Assembly (NCBI RefSeq): GCF_001625195.1
Contig: NC_054390.1
Coordinates: forward strand, 4,488,027-4,552,026
Direction of reading: 5' to 3'
Origin: Drechmeria coniospora
Lineage: Eukaryota > Ascomycota > Sordariomycetes > Hypocreales > Ophiocordycipitaceae
Length of the DNA: 64,000 nt
The notes under the pieces are model-generated. The model was not told where the DNA came from. It saw nothing but the letters and a program-made list of their open reading frames with translations, and made no database searches. The translations under genes and the position numbers were made by a program. Shown here one piece after another: positions 47,191-57,018 of this stretch; the first letter of the stretch is position 1, and each line of letters starts with the position of its first letter.

Positions 47191-49743
47191 ATGTCGTGTC
47201 CACATCTGGACTCTGCCAGTAAGCTCGTCCCGCTCTGCCCCCCCTCCCCCCTTCACTGTCCCGTCCGCGGGTACCTGAGAAGTTGTCGAGGGGCCGATTG
47301 AGCCAGTCCCACAGCTAATATGGCCGTTGCATAGTTTTGACGCCTCCGAATGCGTCTCAGTCTGTCTATCGAGAGGACTGTACACAATGTTTCGACTCCA
47401 TCGTCGGTTGCCCCGTCGTCACCCGTTCGTAAATGAGGAGGTTGCTGATGAGAAGCGTGCCGGGGCAGGATGAACCGAGTGGCCTCGACGTTTGTCTCCA
47501 ATGCTTCAACGGCGGGTGTGCGGGAGACAGGGGGCACAGCAAGCTTCACCACAGCCTCTGGAAGCATCCGCTAACGTTGAACATTCGCCGAACTCCGAAG
47601 ACGGTCGTGCGAGACGAGCCACCAGCGAAAATGTCCAAGCTCGCCATCGCCGCCGAAAGGGAGGAGGATCGATACGACACCGCGCTCGCAGCGAAATGCC
47701 TCGAATGCCATGCTCGGCTCGACATAAAAGACGACCGGCTCGCCTCAGTCGTCGATGGAATCATCCATGCGAACACCTTCTCTCGTCAGGAAGAGGTCAA
47801 GGCCTGGGAGCAAGAGCTGTCTAGCTGCGAGCACATTCTCACCCTGCGGCAGCATGAGGCCCGCACCATCGAACAAGGGACACTGGGACACTGCTTCAAA
47901 TGCAACCTGCGAGAGAACCTCTGGCTGTGCCTCGAGTGCGGCAATCTCGGGTGCGGCCGAAAACAACTGGGTGGCGTCGACGGCAACTCGCACGCGCTGA
48001 GCCATTCAAAAGAGGCTGGTCACGGCGTCGCCGTGAAGCTCGGATCCATAACTCCCCAAGGCACCGCCGACGTCTACTGCTACGAGTGCGACGAAGAGCG
48101 AATCGACGAGAAGCTGGGTCCGCACTTGGCCCATTGGGGCATCATGTTGGCGGAGCGACAGAAGACAGAAAAGAGCTTGACGGAGATGCAGATTGAGCAA
48201 AATCTCAAATGGGACTTCAGCATGACGACGGAAGACGGCAAAGAGTTGAAGCCATTGTTCGGACCGGGCCTTACGGGCCTCCGGAATCTCGGCAACAGCT
48301 GCTACCTCGCCAGCGTCGTTCAGTGCCTCTTCGAAACGGCGGATTTTCGCACGAGATATTGTCGAACCGATCCTCTCCCCACTGTCCAAGAGCCCGCGGC
48401 CGACTTGGAGACGCAGCTGCGAAAGATGGCGGACGGCCTTTGGTCCGGCCGGTACTCCAAGCCAGACGACACGGTCGGCCCGACGTCGGAAGTTCGGTAT
48501 CAAAGGGGACTGGCGCCTGCCATGCTCAAGCACCTTATCGGACGAGACCACGCCGAGTTTTCTACCATGCGGCAGCAGGACGCCTTCGAGCTGATGCTGC
48601 ACCTGCTCAAGCTGATCCACAGATCATCTCACGGAGAATTGCGGGATCCCACGAACCAGTTCAGATTCATCCTAGAGCAGCGGCTGCAATGCCTCGCTTG
48701 CCACAAAGTCAGGTACAGTAGCATTGAGAACGATAGCATCTTCATCGATCTGCCTCTGGAGAAGCTCCCGTCTGCCGAGAGCGACGAGGACCAAGGCGTC
48801 AAGTACAAACCCGTGACTTTGAAGGAATGTCTCGACCGTTTTTGCCTCGCCGAAAAGGTGGAGCTGACGTGCTCGGCTTGTCACAGCGGGCTTGGATACT
48901 CCAAGCAGTCGCTGTTCAAGACTTTCCCAGATGTCCTCGCCGTGAGCGCAAACAGGATGACGGTGGTAAATTGGGTGCCGGTGAAGGTGGAGGTCCCGGT
49001 GATTGTTACCGAAGACGCCATCTTACTGGATAAATACCTATCCAAGGGTCTCCAGCCCACCGAGGAGGAGCTTCCGGATGAGCCAAAGGTGCCGGTCCCG
49101 GCTTTCGTACCGGAGCCTACTGCAATGGCTCAGATGGAGAGTATGGGCATCCCGGCCAACCGGATTCGACGGGCACTGCATGCCACGGGGAACACGGACG
49201 CCAACGTCGCCATGGAGTGGCTCTTCGAAAACATGGACAACCCCGACATCGATGACCCTCTCGATGCCGATGGCTCGTCAAGAGAGTCTGCTGGAGCGCC
49301 AGATCAGGAGAGCATAGAGTTGTTGCAATCCATGGGCTTCGGTGCGCCGCAGGCCGCAAGGGCTCTCCAAGAGACAGGTGGCAACGTCGAGCGGGCAGTG
49401 GAATGGCTGTTCAGCCATCCTGACGTGGACTCCGGCCCGGCCGAGACCGAGTCCGTAGTTCCGACGGAAACCATTGGAAGCACCGCGCCGCCAGTTTTCG
49501 AGCTGCAGTCTATCGTATGCCACAAGGGAAACAGCATCCACGCCGGGTACGTATCGAGCAATGGAGGGCAAGATGACGCTAGGCTAACAGGACGCCAACA
49601 GGCACTACGTGGCATTCATCCGGAAGCAGCTGGAGGGCCAGGGCGCCCAGTGGGTGCTCTTTAATGATGAAAAAGTGGTCGAGGCGCACGATGTGGAGGA
49701 GATGCGCAAATTTGCCTACCTCTACTTTTTCAGGCGCGTATAG
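47191..49743 (+). CDS. UBP14: Ubiquitin carboxyl-terminal hydrolase 14 (isopeptidase T / USP5 orthologue)
   Basis: Predicted 771-residue deubiquitinase that disassembles unanchored polyubiquitin chains to keep free ubiquitin available to the proteasome. Exons 47191-47218, 47335-47402, 47469-49546 and 49602-49743. The two short first exons spell MSCPHLDSA and LTPPNASQSVYREDCTQCFDSI, the N-terminus typical of the family, and continue into DEPSGLDVCLQCFNGGC, a variant zinc-finger. The canonical ZnF-UBP (Cys/His-rich, about residues 172-245) follows. The USP core starts at GLRNLGNSCYLAS with nucleophile C310; the catalytic histidine H726 (GHYVAFIRK) is rebuilt only by splicing the last 55-nt intron. 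Two UBA domains (about 584-625 and 647-690) lie inside the core, as in USP5. The donor of intron 2 (GTCGGT, 47403) is weak. The 3' end faces MAD2 across 405 bases. Confidence 0.95.
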
Positions 49744-50148
49744 CATACTTTCACCCAAGTTCACCAGAGTCATCGGGCGCACCGCAGGCTGAGAGGGAAC
49801 AATTGAGCCGTTTCTTGGTGCCCTTTCCAGAGTTTCGCTCTGCATCGAAGCATTCTTAGCGCGTCGTTGCGTCGTCCCATGATGGGGCAACGGCTCACTC
49901 TCTGGATCTGGATGAAGAGGTATGGGTTTGATGTGGGACATCGATGATGACGCAGGCAATAGATGGCGAGTTGATGACAAAAGCCGAGCGACAACAGACG
50001 CTAGAAGATGAAATATTATACAGATTCATGATTGCTCTTTATCATGCTCGCTAGATCGAATCGAAAACTCAGGGCGAGCTCCCCCTACCAAATGACAAGC
50101 CCACCCCTTTGGATGGGCGGCGCAAGGATGCAAAGGACAGCCGATGGG
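49744..50148. other. Convergent spacer between UBP14 and MAD2
   Basis: Shared 3' flanking region; no gene or repeat seen. Confidence 0.6.
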
Positions 50149-51260
50149 TCAATCGCCCAAACGGTAGCTTACGATGGTATCGACGCGGTGATTGGCAGTG
50201 CTGAAGCCTCGCAGCTGGACGTGCTCGCCGCCGGCAATCTCCTTTGCGTCGGAATCTCCCCACTCGACTGGGACGTCCGAGTCCGCGTCGGCATAGACGA
50301 GCACGTTGAAGGTGCAGTCACCGTTGAGCTGAGGGAGAAAGGTGACAGATGCGGTGATCTGGCGGAAGATGGCAGCAATCTCGGCCTGGATCTCGACTTC
50401 GGTCTTGTTGTCTTGGGATGCAGCCGATGAGGAGGCGCCTTGTGATTGGGGACCGGAGTTTTCGTCCGCGTCGGACGGCCTCGAGGAAGACTTGGATGAC
50501 TTGGAAGACTTCGGGGGCGGTTGGGAGATTTGAACCTGGCGAGGCAAAACGGCCATGGTTAGGCCAACCTGATTGCCAAGATACGGGTGAAGACTCGGGG
50601 TTGGAGGATGGGGAGAGGAGGGCCCGACGTACATCGAACTGCCAGCGCTCAACGTGTTCGCCCGTGTCCTTGTCGCTGATGACGATGACGAGCTTGGAGA
50701 TCTTGCCGCCGACCATCCACTTATCGAGCTGAGACATGATTTTCTTGATGTAGGCCTTGACCTGGTCGTCGGCGGAAACTGGCCGTCGCGTTAGCGGCAA
50801 GCGTCGTTGCGCGGGGGCATCGCGGAGCGAAGACGCACCAAGCATGTTGAGGCCGTACTTTTTGACGCTACCAAAGGCGAACGCATCAGCGAGAGGAAGT
50901 GGCCAAGATGGCAGAGGAGCAGCTTCGCAGCACGTACGCGGTGAAGTCCTCGGCCGGGTAGACGCCTCGTTGGAAGCTGAGGGGAAGAAAAGGGAGGGAG
51001 GGTCAGCTCGCTGCAGATCTGTCGGATGCGACCGGGGGCTCGCACAGGATGGTGTGTATGGAGTATTGAAACTGTTGAAGACGGGAATTGTCAGCGCTCG
51101 CTTGCCAGCCGTGTCACGAGCGAACGAAAGGACGTACAAACTCGGCGACGAGGCGGGCGCTGCCCTTGAGGGAGAGCTTGTGCACCTTGGACTTTTCCTT
51201 GTCCTTGTCCTTGGCCCTAGAGGACGAGGAGGGCACTTTTGACGACGACGACGTCGACAT
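50149..51260 (-). CDS. MAD2: Mitotic spindle checkpoint protein Mad2 (HORMA domain)
   Basis: Predicted 249-residue HORMA protein that binds Mad1 and Cdc20 at unattached kinetochores and restrains the anaphase-promoting complex. Six exons on the minus strand: 51260-51138, 51071-51046, 50976-50938, 50867-50839, 50778-50633 and 50535-50149. Exons 2-4 are only 26, 39 and 29 nt, yet each junction keeps phase and together spell the conserved LKGSARLVAEF-FQYSIHTIL-FQRGVYPAEDF-KKYGLNML order. Downstream come MSQLDKWM, the KLVIVISDKDTGEHVERWQFDV core and the C-terminal safety-belt region ending FNVLVYADAD and STANHRVDTIVSYRLGD. Compared with yeast Mad2 there are extra low-complexity segments: a Ser/Lys-rich N-terminus (residues 1-28) and a Ser/Gln/Pro-rich insertion at about 126-164, directly after the WQFDV strand. 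The conserved HORMA order makes the identification firm. Confidence 0.94.
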
Positions 51261-52114
51261 GCTGAGGGCGGTGCTGGATGGTGGCCGGAGCGATGGGCCG
51301 ACGATGGGTGGGTGGGTGGTACACTGCTTTGTTGACTTGGTTGCTTGAGGCTGCGATGGCGAGTTGGTCAAGTACTTGAGCAGATTGACGTCGGCGTTGG
51401 GCCCTGACTGCGGTTGCGGGGGTTCCCAGGCGCAGGGACCACCAGAAACGGGCTAGCAGCTCCAGGGACCTACGGCGCTCAAGCACAGCATTGACAACTA
51501 AATATTACAGCACTTAAGTAGTACTTACTTAGTCCGTACAGTACAGTACTTACAGTACTGCACATATACAGTTCAAGTACATAGTATACAGTACTGTTTT
51601 CAGTTACAGCTACAAAACCTTCCGTAGTAAGTATTTCCTAGAACAGTACTGCCAGGCTCAGGTACCAACGCAGTACGGCATTACGGCAATAGTTATTATC
51701 ACAGCGGATACAAGGGGCACTGAGGACATGACTGGCAATAATCTCGACAGTCCAGGCGCACCAAGCTTGGAATTGGCGCCAGGGAGGATCAGGCACACCC
51801 TACAGCTTCCCGCCTAATGCGCTGCAGATGGGACGCGTAGGCAAGTTCTGCACGTTGGGCGAGACACCTGTCAGCTCCTCCTCCAATCATTGTCCAATAA
51901 CAAATCGGGTTCGGTACCGAGCACGGTATCATGTACGTAGGTGTAGGTGTAAGTGAAAGTGTAATGAATAGTAGTACCCGCGAAGGTTTCAGGATCCCGA
52001 CCTCACATCTATCGTCCTCGAGGCAGGGCGTAGTTGGTCAAACTGGCTACGATCGCTGGGCGGGCGTAGGCGCCAACATCGCCTTCACCCACCACAGCCG
52101 GCATCGTCTCCATT
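51261..52114. other. Spacer between MAD2 (-) and peroxiredoxin (-)
   Basis: Holds the MAD2 promoter side and the 3' flank of the peroxiredoxin gene. The middle, 51490-51700, is a GTAC word island; 51700-52110 is ordinary sequence with no gene seen. Confidence 0.6.
51490..51700. repeat. GTAC word island upstream of MAD2
   Basis: AAGTAGTACTTACTTAGTCCGTACAGTACAGTACTTACAGTACTG and similar word chains start about 230 bases upstream of the MAD2 ATG, so the island may fall within or next to its promoter. Confidence 0.6.
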
Positions 52115-52881
52115 CTACTCCTGCCTGGCCCTCTTCTTCGCCTCTCCGTTTCCATTCACCACCGGCTCCTGGGCAGCAAAGTACTCGAGGCTGCCCTTGG
52201 GGTCCGGCTTCATGCCCTTGCTGCCGTTCATCCAACCAGCCGGGCACACCTCGCCGTGCTCGTCGGTGAACTGGAAAGCCTGCACGAGGCGGATCGTCTC
52301 CTCGACGTCACGTCCGACGGGGAGGTCGTTGACGGTGATCTGTCGCAGGACGCCCTTGGGATCGATGATGAAGAGACCGCGCAGGGCGATGCCCTCCTCC
52401 TCGATGAGAACGCCGTAGCTGCGGGAGATGCGAAGAGACTTATCGGCGACGAGGGGCAGCTGCAGGTCCGGGCCGAGGCCACCCTGCTTGCGTGGCTGGG
52501 CTGTCCATGCGAGGTGGGAGAAGTGCGAGTCGGTGGAGATGCCGAGGACGGTGGTGTTGATGCCGCGGAAGCGTGGCAGCGCGTCGTTGTACTGAACGAT
52601 CTCGGTCGGGCAGACAAAGGTAAAGTCGAGGGGATAGAAAAGGAGGACAACCCTGCAAGGAGGACAGGTGAGCCATGGGTTTCGCACTTTGTCCGACCGA
52701 ACGAACGAGGGACGACCATGATGTGCCGCCGAGCAGGGCGGAGCGGCGAACCGACATTGGGCGGTGACACCTACCATTGGCCAAGGTAATCCGACAGAGA
52801 GATGTTTTTGAACTCGCCGCCGGGGAAGACGGTGGTGGCGGTGAAGGCCGGAGCAGGGCGCTGGACGAATGCAGACGACAT
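52115..52881 (-). CDS. TSA1: Typical 2-Cys peroxiredoxin (thioredoxin peroxidase)
   Basis: Predicted 214-residue thiol peroxidase that reduces hydrogen and alkyl peroxides and is recycled by thioredoxin. Exons on the minus strand are 52881-52775 and 52652-52115; the intron has a GTAGGT donor and TGCAG acceptor, and the split codon gives [21 protein letters not shown]. The peroxidatic cysteine is C50 in FTFVCPTE and the resolving cysteine is C172 in GEVCPAGW. The conserved [14 protein letters not shown] and [21 protein letters not shown] segments place it with Tsa1-type enzymes. A C-terminal YF pair lies in SLEYFAAQ; together with the GGLG element this is the signature of peroxide-sensitive (easily over-oxidised) peroxiredoxins. 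The tail of about 19 residues after it is basic (KKRARQE) and longer than in yeast Tsa1. No organelle-targeting leader is visible, so a cytosolic location is likely. Confidence 0.94.
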
Positions 52882-54258
52882 GGTGGCTCACTTTCTCGAA
52901 CGGTTGCTTGATTGTTGGTTGTTTTGCGTGGGAGAAACTTGGATGAAAAGGAAAATTTGCCTCAAGATCGTATCATCCGGCCGTTGTCGGAGCAGCAGAG
53001 CAGGAGCCAGCGACGCATAAAGTCCTTCGTTCTCTCGCTTAATACCCCTGTTAAGCTGCAAGGGTGCATGAACTTGAAGCGTGGGGGGGAGCAGGACAGT
53101 GGCCAGACTCGGAGGACCGAACTGTTCCTGCCGAGCAAAAAGTGATGACACTGGCTGGCGGCTCCCCTATTATTTACATGCACCGAGCACAGGAATTACG
53201 AGAATGACCGTCGAACTGAATTACGACAACGGAGGCTGCGTCCGCGATGCTGACCGAAAGACCAGCTTGACTCGAGCAAGTACGAAGCACGGAGTATTCG
53301 GGTAGGAATTGATGGGCTTTTCGGGTGCCCCTTTAGCCCCAGATTTCCGAGAGTATGAATTATGCGTACAGTAGGCACATGGAGTGTTGTTACTGTGTTG
53401 TAATTAGACTCTTGCTTCATTCGGTATGCAGTATTATAATGCAATCATGGACACGTCCTGGACAGCACACAGCACACTTGCTTCATATAATTCTTCCCCG
53501 GTTCACCGTGATACTTGTGCGAATGACTATTTGCACTCCGTGTCCGTACATACAGTAACACTAGGCATGTACTGTAGCAGACTTTAAGTATAAGCACAAG
53601 CACAGTTGTAGTATGAAATAATTAATACTTGCTCTCAACATTCGTTCATGTACCGAAAACTAGGTACTAAGGACGGAGTACTTACTGTTCTGTACTTAAG
53701 TACATGCTCGTTTGTGCACAGTACTTGTGCTATGCCTATGGACTGAGTACGGGGCACAAGTACGGAGTACGGAGTAGTTAATTAATGATAAGTACGGAGT
53801 AAGTACTCCGCACGTCCTTGCTTTGTTGGATGAGCTATTCTTATCGATACCTGCCCCAATTCCGATAAGGTATCGGCTTCGGCACGCAGGCATCAAGTGC
53901 CGACTGTACAGTGTATGCATGCACATCGGTATCGCTCATACACTATACTGGACACTGTACTGCAAGTACGTAACTGCGTGAACTGGTAAGCGAATAATTA
54001 ATTCCTTGATCCCCAACGTGTCCCGTTATTCATCCGCTCGCAACAAACAGTCCGCGGCGTTCGACCATTTCCCATTCAACTTATACATCATTCCATATTT
54101 ATTACCGCTTACAACTGCGTCTTCGAGCCCGTTTATAAGCGCCAATGGTTGCCACGGTACCAGTTTCGACCCTGGAAATGTCCTCCCTATTTGCCCCCGA
54201 TGGTCTGGCATCATGAGCAGCCGTGTGCCAGTGTTGGCCAGTATCCATCGACGAGTGC
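52882..54258. other. Spacer with GTAC word island; no gene seen
   Basis: Upstream flank of the peroxiredoxin gene (about 52882-53200), then AT-rich sequence and a repeat island (53540-54000). The remaining 250 bases are the 3' flank of the membrane-protein gene. Confidence 0.6.
53540..54000. repeat. GTAC/TACGGAGTA word island
   Basis: Contains a doubled unit AGTACGGAGTACGGAGTAG at about 53759-53777 followed within 20 bases by AAGTACGGAGTAAGTACTCCGC, an imperfect inverted pair. Two near-complementary TATCGATACC/GGTATCGG words lie at about 53840-53880. Confidence 0.7.
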
Positions 54259-55271
54259 TCATCGATGCCTCGTTTGAGTGCGCGCCCTTGCGGGTCGTTG
54301 TGGCAGCCAAACCGTCTCGAAATGACCTGGCTCCCACCCGGTCTGCGAATCATAGTGTACGGATGGTCGGTCCGACGACCTCTCGTCGTCCCCCTCCTCG
54401 ACGTAGTGCATACAGGCGCATCGGACGACGATTCCGATGCTGACGAGCAGCGGGATGAGCTGTGCACTGGTGTCCATGTCGCTGGATCCCGAGAGTTCGT
54501 TCCACCGCACCGAGAGCTCGACGGCGAAGACGAGGACGACCAAGACGGTCAAGTTGGAGAGCAGGTGCAGATGGCGCAGGCTCTTGACGTGACCCTGTCT
54601 ATCGTCGCATCAGCACAAAACACCTTACGTCAGACGGAGCGGAAAGGACTGCACGAGGTCTCGCGTCGCTGGCTGGGTCGTCGCCGCCGGCCCCGTCGGG
54701 CACAAAACAGCCGCACCAGGGCCATGGCGACGCAGATCTGGAGTATGAGCAGGTACAGCACGGCGTTGAAGGCAAGAAAGGACGTGTTCCCATCCAGAGC
54801 CGTCTTGCCGAAGAAGAAGCCAAACTGCAGGCACCCCCTCTCGAGCCGGGGCACATGGGTTGAGAAGAACCAGACGGCGACGGCGGAGACGACGAGGATG
54901 AGGGTGAAGCTGACGATGCGGAAGATTCGAAGCTGCTCCTCGCCCGACCACGCGAGCGGGTTCCACCATGGACGGAAGCACGTCAACGCACGCCAAGCGT
55001 AGACGGGTACGAGGAAGAGGTGCGAACCGGTCGTGAGGAGAATGAGGATGTAGATGCCCGCCGCATCGATGCCATTCCCACCCTCTGCGAGATGCAGGAG
55101 GAGGCTGATGGCGAGGCTCGAGCTGAGGATGAGGCCCAGGAGTCGGATCTCGGACATGCTTTCCGGCCCGATGTGATGAAAGAGGGCGACGGCGAGCCAT
55201 TGGATGTAGACTGCGAGCCGGATGCCCAGCCCGTACATGTCTGGCCGGCTGCGTGCGATGCAGAGCGCCAT
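54259..55271 (-). CDS. Seven-span integral membrane protein of unknown function
   Basis: No known function is recognised. The proposed protein has 296 residues from exons 55271-54717 and 54594-54259 on the minus strand; the 122-nt intron (GTGCGG donor, ACAG acceptor) is in phase 0 and is needed because the first frame otherwise runs into Arg-rich sequence and a stop. About seven hydrophobic segments can be placed near residues 14-32, 40-62, 70-90, 118-137, 165-185, 198-214 and 230-247. An N-terminal DMYGLGIRLAVYIQW element and a late NELSGSSDMDTSAQLIPLLVSIG element recall an uncharacterised family of fungal multi-span membrane proteins. The cytoplasmic-looking tail has a Glu/Asp/Arg cluster (EEGDDERSSDRP). 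The donor of the intron and therefore about ten residues around the junction are uncertain. A receptor or transporter role would be a guess. Confidence 0.65.
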
Positions 55272-57018
55272 GTTGCCGACGGAGAGCGGAAGGCTTCGCT
55301 TTCGTCCCGGTCGCGATGCGACATGGGGCGTACACCATCAAGTCAAACAAACATGTTCGGGACTTGTCGACGGCGCCGACCTTGTCTTCACCATTCCCAT
55401 CACCATCGCACGAGCACCAGGCCGGCCGTCGGCTACCAAGCATTGCGCCGTTCCTCGCCGTCAATGACGAGGTTGCACAGACATTGCACGCGAGAGGCAG
55501 AGCGATCCTGGCGAGCGGATGGCCGAGCCAACGGTTGGTCCCACGCGCAACCGGAAGTCTGACTGACGGCGAGCACAGCGGAACGGTGAGACTCGGCCCT
55601 GCGACACCCAGACGTCAGACGGGAACGGTGATCTGAGAAAACTCCAACGGAGAGCTGGCGTTGCACCTGTACCATCCGTCAATGTGTATCCAGCAAAGTG
55701 TCTGCGTCCAACCCTACGGCTGGCCCTTTCGAACGACCAAGGCGAGCACGAGATGGTCGGGTGGCGCGGTTCTCCAACGCGGGTGGAGCCATGCGATCGC
55801 ATCCCATGTTGCTTTCGGTTCACGATCAAGAATGGAAGTCGATGGCAAAGAGCGAGCATGTCAACCTACGGATTTGTCTGGAAGCCAAGTAGAGGCCTTT
55901 GGGGAGACCCATACCGAGCGTCGCCTCAAACGACAGTCTGCAACGAGAGCAGAGCAGTGGCCGTTTGACGATGACATGGCCCCAACAAACTGCTTTTGTC
56001 GTTAGCATGCGAAGGGGCAAGAAAGCCGGTTGAAACTCCCGACAGCACATGGACCTCCTCCTCCATGACGTGGCAACCCGTCCTTGAGCGCGCCTCGGAT
56101 GCCTGCGCGACGTGCTCGTCCTACCGCTCGAGGGATGTCGCCGTGGGAATTTGACTCGAACGAGACTGCGTTTCTTCTCGGGGAAATGCTCGAAAAGGCG
56201 GAGGGAAGGCCTGGGCGAAAACTGGACGAGAGAGGCCCCGTATGAGATGCCCCCAAGGACGACGGCGACGTGGAAGGAGGCCGGAAGAAATGACGAACGT
56301 CAAGCGTGGACCAGCAATGCGGATACAGGGAGGTGGAAATAAGTGCATCATGAAAAGAGACTGCGATGTACAGGCGAGAGTGCTGATTGTGCACTTGCAG
56401 GAGGATGTGTCACCATGCCAGGAGAATGCCGATTGTGCAAAATGTGATGGGGGCTCGTCATGGCCGACAAGGGAAGAAGACACCCCATGTAACAGAGGTT
56501 TCAAGGCAAGAACATCGTGACCAGTCTGCTCCATGGTGAGAGCAGCTAATATAGCATAGACTATGGAAGGAGAACACATTTGTTTTCTTCAATCTCCGTG
56601 TACTGTCCAGGTAATATGCCTCGTGGAAGCACTCCTTACGGACAGTAGGCATTGTGTACGGTAGGAGGCTCGGGTGCAAGGCTCGGTGACGCCGCCCCAC
56701 CAACGGCCCGTAAGTGGGTGGCACCTCGCCGTCGCGCCCCACAAATTTACGGAGATTTGTACATGTACAAGTACTTACGTACACGCACAAGAACTCACGG
56801 AGTATGGAGTACAAGTACTTACAGTACTCGTTCTTTACTTTAGTATGGTGCAACAGGCCAGGCCAACAACTGAGCTTATCGATAAGATGATTTTTTCCTT
56901 CCACCGCCTTTCGATTTTGCCGCCTTCTCGCAGGGGTCTCCATTGTGCGAAGCGTACGAGCGTCAATATCGTACTGTCGACAATCCATCGTCGCCTACCC
57001 GGACGGACAACAGTCACA
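55272..57018. other. Divergent spacer between the membrane protein (-) and DBP3 (+)
   Basis: No gene is supported. A short cluster of repeat words (TTGTACATGTACAAGTACTTACG and ACGGAGTATGGAGTACAAGTACTTACAGTAC) at about 56755-56835 lies some 190 bases upstream of the DBP3 start codon. Confidence 0.55.
56755..56835. repeat. GTAC word cluster in the DBP3 promoter region
   Basis: Compact copy of the family words close to a housekeeping gene, ending about 185 bases before its ATG. Confidence 0.65.
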
